Assembly (NCBI GenBank): GCA_023433985.1
Contig: JAEYTN010000303.1
Location: forward strand, 1-9,099
DNA length: 9,099 bases
From: Pseudomonadota bacterium
GTDB lineage: Bacteria > Pseudomonadota > Alphaproteobacteria > Rhizobiales > Devosiaceae
Direction: 5' to 3'
Below, piece by piece: positions 6,337 through 9,099 of the stretch; position 1 is the first letter of the stretch; each line of letters begins with the position of its first letter. The notes below the pieces were generated by a model. It was given only the letters and a program-made list of their open reading frames with translations. It was not told the DNA's origin and ran no database searches. Position numbers and translations under genes: made by a program.

Positions 6337-7029
6337 TCAGATCGCGGCCAGGTAGGCGTCGTCGAACTCGGCGAGGCGGGCGAGGCCCTCGAAGTCGTGG
6401 ACGATCAGCTCGTGGTGGACGAGGTCGGCGAGCTTGAGGCGCCGGAGCTCCTGCAAGGTGCGGTTGACGTGCACGGTCGAGAGGCCGAGCACGCTCGAGA
6501 GCATCTCCTGCGTCATGTGCAGCGGGCAGCGGTCGACCTTGTAGTTTCCGGCAGGCGTGCTGCAGCGAACCAGGGTCTCGCACAGGAAGTGCGCCATCTG
6601 CTCAAGGGCGGTACGCTGCCCAAGGCACATCAGACGCTCCTGCGCGATGCCCAGTTCGCGGTAGACCAGCACCGCCATGCCATCATGGCCGGCCGGCGCC
6701 ATCGACCGCATCTGCCGGACCGCGGGATCGGGAACGTAGCCGATGACCGAGCCGTGGAGCGCCACGAGGTAGTCGGAGTGTCCCCGGCCGGTGCCGATAT
6801 AGCCCATCAGGTTGATGACATCGTCGCGGTAGTAGACGGCGACCGTGTGCCGGCGGCCATCGGCGAGGAAGCGCTGCCGGAGCACGGCGCCTTCGAGCAC
6901 CATCTGCAGGTTGGCGTTGCGTTCCTCCACCTGCACGCGCTCGGTATAGCGCTCGCTGCGGTCGCTGGCGGCTCGCAGGGCGTCCGTCAGGCGTCTCGCT
7001 TCGGTAGGTTCCTTGATCGTGTGAAGCAC
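6337..7029 (-). CDS. Crp/Fnr-family transcriptional regulator
   Basis: Transcription factor of 230 residues. An N-terminal cyclic-nucleotide-binding-like beta-roll spans about 25-115, a dimerisation helix about 120-155 (ELGIAQERLMCLGQRTALEQMAHFLCE), and a C-terminal HTH_Crp domain about 165-225. The recognition region is MTQEMLSSVLGLSTVHVNRTL (172-192). There is no N-terminal FNR cysteine cluster. The typical cAMP-contacting Arg/Ser pair is not evident, so the signal is unknown and this is probably a divergent Crp/Fnr subgroup common in alphaproteobacteria. The start is GTG at 7029, preceded by AAAAGGACT on the minus strand. It is tail-to-tail with the permease and divergent from the RidA gene across 179 bp, so it could regulate itself or ridA. 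No good TGTGA-N6-TCACA or TTGAT-N4-ATCAA site was found in that gap. Confidence 0.9.
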   Translation of the reverse strand: MLHTIKEPTEARRLTDALRAASDRSERYTERVQVEERNANLQMVLEGAVLRQRFLADGRRHTVAVYYRDDVINLMGYIGTGRGHSDYLVALHGSVIGYVPDPAVRQMRSMAPAGHDGMAVLVYRELGIAQERLMCLGQRTALEQMAHFLCETLVRCSTPAGNYKVDRCPLHMTQEMLSSVLGLSTVHVNRTLQELRRLKLADLVHHELIVHDFEGLARLAEFDDAYLAAI

Positions 7030-7208
7030 AGTCCTTTTACGCTCGCGCGAGAGGCCGTCGGCAACTTGTGAGGGTAACGTAGCTCATTATCATTGGTTCC
7101 ATACTGATCCATGTTAGCGCAACGGGCGCGCAGCGAGCGGGCAGTTTGGGCTTTGACGGGACGACGCCAGCCTGTAAGCAGGCTCCGCTATTTCCATAGG
7201 AGTACCCG
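7030..7208. promoter_or_regulatory. Divergent gap between the Crp/Fnr and RidA genes, with leader hairpin
   Basis: The 179-bp spacer has an A/T-richer block around 7079-7115. A weak plus-strand promoter candidate has TTGACG (7153-7158) and TAAGCA (7175-7180), 16 bp apart; the -10 match is poor. Overlapping it is a perfect hairpin, AGCCTG / CAGGCT with a TAAG loop (7169-7184), 13 nt ahead of the RidA ribosome site AGGAG (7198-7202). The hairpin could be a leader structure or a small operator. No RNA gene or additional ORF is supported here. Confidence 0.35.
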
Positions 7209-7559
7209 ATGAGCATCACCCGCTTCGAGCCCGGCAAGCGCATGAGCCAGGCCGTCGTCCACGGCAACACCGTCTACCTCGCCGGCCAGGTCGCGACCGA
7301 CTACAACGGCAGCATCGAGAAGCAGACGACCGAGGTGCTGGAGACGGTGGAGCAGTTGCTGAAGCAGGCGGGCACGAGCAAGGCGAAGCTGCTGACGGTG
7401 CAGGTGATCCTCAACAACATCGCCGATTTCGCCGCGATGAACACGGTCTACGATGCCTGGATCGATCCCGCCAACCCGCCGACCCGCGCCTGCATCGAGG
7501 CGCGCCTCGCGCATCCGTCGCTGAAGGTGGAAGTGATCGCCACGGCGGCGCTCGACTGA
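7209..7559 (+). CDS. RidA/YjgF/UK114-family reactive-intermediate deaminase
   Basis: Small cytosolic protein of 116 residues, slightly shorter than E. coli RidA (128). RidA-type enzymes hydrolyse reactive enamine/imine intermediates such as 2-aminoacrylate from PLP-dependent dehydratases, normally as trimers. The signature PPTRACIEARL contains Arg93, matching the catalytic Arg105 of E. coli RidA. Glu108 in LKVEVIATAA matches Glu120, with the same 15-residue spacing. The N-terminal strand SQAVVHGNTVYLAGQV is also typical. The ATG at 7209 has AGGAG six nt upstream. The gene appears monocistronic: it is divergent from the Crp/Fnr gene and followed by a terminator-like hairpin and a convergent gene. 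Because Arg is present it is likely an active deaminase. Which RidA subfamily (RidA versus Rid1-7) it belongs to was not resolved. Confidence 0.92.
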   Translation: MSITRFEPGKRMSQAVVHGNTVYLAGQVATDYNGSIEKQTTEVLETVEQLLKQAGTSKAKLLTVQVILNNIADFAAMNTVYDAWIDPANPPTRACIEARLAHPSLKVEVIATAALD

Positions 7560-7566
7560 GTTTGAC

Positions 7567-7595
7567 GGGCCTCGGCTTCGGCAAGCGTGAGGCCC
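7567..7595 (+). terminator. Hairpin downstream of the RidA gene
   Basis: Eight nt after the RidA stop, GGGCCTC (7567-7573) pairs with GAGGCCC (7589-7595). Inside it GCTT (7575-7578) pairs with AAGC (7583-7586) around a CGGC loop, giving a bulged 11-bp stem. No T-run follows, so it may be a weak intrinsic terminator, a stability hairpin or a Rho-linked end. Confidence 0.45.
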
Positions 7596-7642
7596 ACCGG
7601 GTTCGGCCGCGGGTCTTGGCCGACCCATCACAATGCTCCACA

Positions 7643-7677
7643 TGGTCCCCTCCCCGTTAGCGCGGGGGAGGGTACCA
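7643..7677. repeat. REP-like GC-rich intergenic palindrome
   Basis: An imperfect 35-bp palindrome has outer arms TGGT / ACCA and inner arms CCCTCCCC (7648-7655) / GGGGAGGG (7665-7672), with one mismatch between them and a 9-nt centre. It lies 4 nt from the DUF2934 stop, in the gap between convergent genes. Similar CTCCCC...GGGGAG palindromes are scattered between genes in many alphaproteobacteria, so this may be one copy of a dispersed family. It could also act as a bidirectional transcription end, though no T-tract flanks it. Only this one copy is in the window. Confidence 0.5.
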
Positions 7678-7680
7678 GCT

Positions 7681-8034
7681 TCAGAGCGCCTTCTGGACGG
7701 CGGCGCGGGGCTTGGGGGATTTCTTCGGCGCGGCCTCAGCGGCCTTCGCCTTTGCCTTCACCGGCTTGGCAGCCTTCCCCTCGTCGGCGGCCTTCCCCTT
7801 GGCCCTGGTGCCCGATTTCACCTTCGGCGGCATTTCGGATGGGTTCTTGCCCCCGGTGATCGCCGCGGTGCGGCTGGCGGTTTCCTCGACCATCGCATTG
7901 CGGGCTTCCTCGCTCGCAAGGTGCCAGTAGTGGTCGCCGCGGCCGTCAGGGCGGCCGTCCGCTTCCCACAGGTGGTAGGCGCGTTCGCGGATCGCGTTTT
8001 CGCTGAGCGCGGCGGCATCGGATCTGCCAGGCAT
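7681..8034 (-). CDS. DUF2934-domain protein with Lys/Ala/Pro-rich tail
   Basis: Predicted protein of 117 residues with two parts. Residues about 13-45 match the DUF2934 pattern (IRERAYHLWEADGRP then DHYWHLASEEA), a short domain of unknown function common in rhizobia and relatives. Residues about 70-117 are a low-complexity tail rich in Lys, Ala and Pro (KAKAKAAEAAPKKSPKPR), resembling histone-H1-like or other nucleic-acid-binding tails. The start at 8034 (ATG, reading MPGRSDAAAL) has AAGGGGAT upstream and begins just before the domain; an in-frame upstream ATG at 8079 has no such site. No signal peptide or membrane segment is visible. It is convergent with ridA and divergent from the flavoprotein gene, so it probably forms its own unit. 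DNA or RNA binding is inferred from composition only. Confidence 0.82.
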   Translation of the reverse strand: MPGRSDAAALSENAIRERAYHLWEADGRPDGRGDHYWHLASEEARNAMVEETASRTAAITGGKNPSEMPPKVKSGTRAKGKAADEGKAAKPVKAKAKAAEAAPKKSPKPRAAVQKAL

Positions 8035-8184
8035 GGTCGTATCCCCTTGGTAAAGGGCGCATCCGGGAGGACGCGCCACCCATTGCAGACGGGCTCAGCC
8101 TAGCAGAGTGCTGCAAGGCCCGCGACGCATCCGCAGTGCAGGCGAGCCATGAACCTCGCGGGCAGCACTTGGTTCCCGGTGTGA

Positions 8185-8212
8185 TTGACGTGCCGGGCTG
8201 GCCGGGTAGGCT
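8185..8212 (+). promoter_or_regulatory. Weak sigma70-like promoter candidate before the flavoprotein gene
   Basis: TTGACG (8185-8190) is followed after 16 bp by TAGGCT (8207-8212). The -35 matches five of six consensus bases and the -10 only three. It lies 29 nt ahead of the ATG at 8242. The remainder of the 207-bp gap (8035-8241) shows no gene or strong repeat. Confidence 0.3.
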
Positions 8213-8241
8213 CGCGCCTTTCGCTTCAGCCGGAGAGCGTC

Positions 8242-9099
8242 ATGCCGCAGCACTATGATTCCATCATCATCGGGGCGGGGCAGGCGGGGCCATTCCTGGC
8301 GGCGCGGCTGGCGGATGCGGGCCAGAAGGTGGCGCTGATCGAAAAGCGCTGGCTGGGCGGCACCTGCGTCAATGTCGGCTGCACACCCACCAAGACGCTG
8401 GTGGCGAGCGCGCGGGTGGCGTGGCTGGCGCGGCGGGCGGCGGATTTCGGCGTTTCGGCGGGACCGGTAGCGGTCGACATGGCGGCGCTCCGGGCGCGCA
8501 AGCAGCAGGTGGTGGACGCCTCGCGCGGCGGGCTCGAGAGCTGGATGGGCTCGTTGCCGACACTTCGCGTCATCTATGGCGAGGGACGATTCGTTTCGGC
8601 GCACGAGGTGGAGGTGAACGGCGAGGTGATCTCGGGCGAGACGATCTACCTCAACACGGGCGCGCGGCCGGTGGTGCCGGAGTGGGTCGGCGAGGTGCCC
8701 TATCTCGACAGCACCTCCATCCTGGAGCTCGAGGAATTGCCGCGGCACCTGGTGATCGTGGGCGGCTCGTATATCGGGCTCGAGTTCGCGCAGATGTACC
8801 GGCGGTTCGGGGCGGAGGTGACGGTGCTCGAAAAGGGCACGCATCTCGCCGGGCGCGAGGACGCGGACATTTCGGATGCGATCCGGGCGATCCTCGAGGA
8901 GGATGGCATCGGGGTGATTACCGGCGTGGATTGCTTCGGGGCAAGTGCGCTGCCCGACGGGGTATCGGTGCGCTTTTCGGCCGGCGGGGTGGCACAGCGG
9001 GTGGACGGCAGCCACTTGCTGGTCGCTATCGGGCGGACGCCGAATGTCGAGGCGCTGGGACTCGACCGCATCGGGGTGAAACAGGGCAAGCGCGGGTAT
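8242..9099 (+). CDS. FAD-dependent pyridine nucleotide-disulfide oxidoreductase, mercuric reductase/lipoamide dehydrogenase-like (partial)
   Basis: N-terminal 286 residues of a class I flavin disulfide reductase; the family is about 450-480 long, so the end lies beyond the window. The FAD-binding GAGQAG (11-16) ends its second strand at Glu34. The redox pair Cys42/Cys47 sits in GGTCVNVGCTPTK, the CxxxxC centre. The second Rossmann motif is VGGSYIGLEFAQ (173-184). Glu197 at the end of its second strand suggests NAD rather than NADP. The FAD-contacting segment LLVAIGRTPNVEALGL (259-274) is also present. Electrons pass from reduced NAD through FAD to the disulfide. TPTK after the second Cys is usual for mercuric-reductase-like proteins, but no mer genes or N-terminal metal-binding domain are present, and the dimer-interface His and any C-terminal Cys pair are out of view. 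The substrate therefore stays open. The ATG at 8242 follows CGGAGAG at good spacing. Confidence 0.9.
   Translation, partial: MPQHYDSIIIGAGQAGPFLAARLADAGQKVALIEKRWLGGTCVNVGCTPTKTLVASARVAWLARRAADFGVSAGPVAVDMAALRARKQQVVDASRGGLESWMGSLPTLRVIYGEGRFVSAHEVEVNGEVISGETIYLNTGARPVVPEWVGEVPYLDSTSILELEELPRHLVIVGGSYIGLEFAQMYRRFGAEVTVLEKGTHLAGREDADISDAIRAILEEDGIGVITGVDCFGASALPDGVSVRFSAGGVAQRVDGSHLLVAIGRTPNVEALGLDRIGVKQGKRGY

Noticed and set aside
7066..7087. Crp-type site starting TTGTGA near the Crp/Fnr start
   Set aside because: Only the left half matches; TGTGA is not followed by TCACA at six-base spacing, so it is not a credible Crp box.
7603..7626. Overlapping small inverted repeats TCGGCC/GGCCGA and GGGTC/GACCC
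   Set aside because: Arms of 5-6 bp in very GC-rich DNA are expected by chance, and there is no T-tract or conserved context.
8095..9015. 306-codon minus-strand open frame opposite the flavoprotein gene
   Set aside because: Antisense shadow of the disulfide oxidoreductase, whose FAD, CxxxxC and NAD motifs all read on the plus strand.
8242..9099. Mercury-resistance (merA) call
   Set aside because: The redox centre resembles MerA, but the N-terminal metal-binding domain and neighbouring mer genes are absent and the diagnostic C-terminus is outside the window.

Overview
The window is GC-rich (CTG/GTG/GCC-dominated codons) with tightly packed genes and Shine-Dalgarno-led starts, including several GTG/TTG starts. 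Gene content (an arabinonate-dehydratase-type IlvD/Edd protein, a DHRS6/KDFDH-type SDR, a Crp/Fnr regulator with a C-terminal HTH and a DUF2934 protein) suggests a chromosomal region of an alphaproteobacterium, probably Hyphomicrobiales. A Devosia-like genus is only a guess.

Left half (1-4458, all minus strand): transcription runs leftwards through an APH-fold kinase, an enolase-like protein, a LacI/GntR-type repressor and an IlvD/Edd sugar-acid dehydratase that runs off the left edge. Kinase and enolase are 10 nt apart. Enolase and repressor are 38 nt apart with a possible internal promoter. Repressor and dehydratase are 106 nt apart with a stem-loop plus T-tract between them. Divergently, from a palindrome-rich 153-bp spacer, a 2-keto-3-deoxy-sugar-acid-type SDR dehydrogenase and a DMT/EamA permease run rightwards (4612-6330). 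Together these six genes look like a regulated sugar-acid catabolic locus: uptake or export (DMT), dehydration of an aldonate to a 2-keto-3-deoxy acid (IlvD/Edd), its NAD-dependent oxidation (SDR), and control by a GntR-like LacI repressor.

The unusual part is the kinase plus enolase pair. The enolase homologue is full length and keeps the metal ligands, the catalytic Lys and the phosphate-binding Arg-Ser. It has Gly in place of the active-site His of the S-H-R-S-G-E motif and Asp in place of the first catalytic Glu. Beside a kinase and a sugar-acid dehydratase it is more likely a repurposed enolase acting on a phosphorylated sugar-acid-like substrate than a glycolytic housekeeping enzyme. 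This is the best candidate for undescribed biology here.

Right part (6337-9099): a Crp/Fnr-family regulator (minus, tail-to-tail with the permease), a divergent RidA-family deaminase, a convergent small DUF2934 protein with a Lys/Ala/Pro-rich tail, and the first 286 residues of a FAD/NAD-disulfide oxidoreductase that runs off the right edge. These look like ordinary independent units. The RidA-DUF2934 gap holds a terminator-like hairpin and a REP-like GC-rich palindrome. No tRNA, rRNA, CRISPR array, insertion sequence or phage gene was seen.
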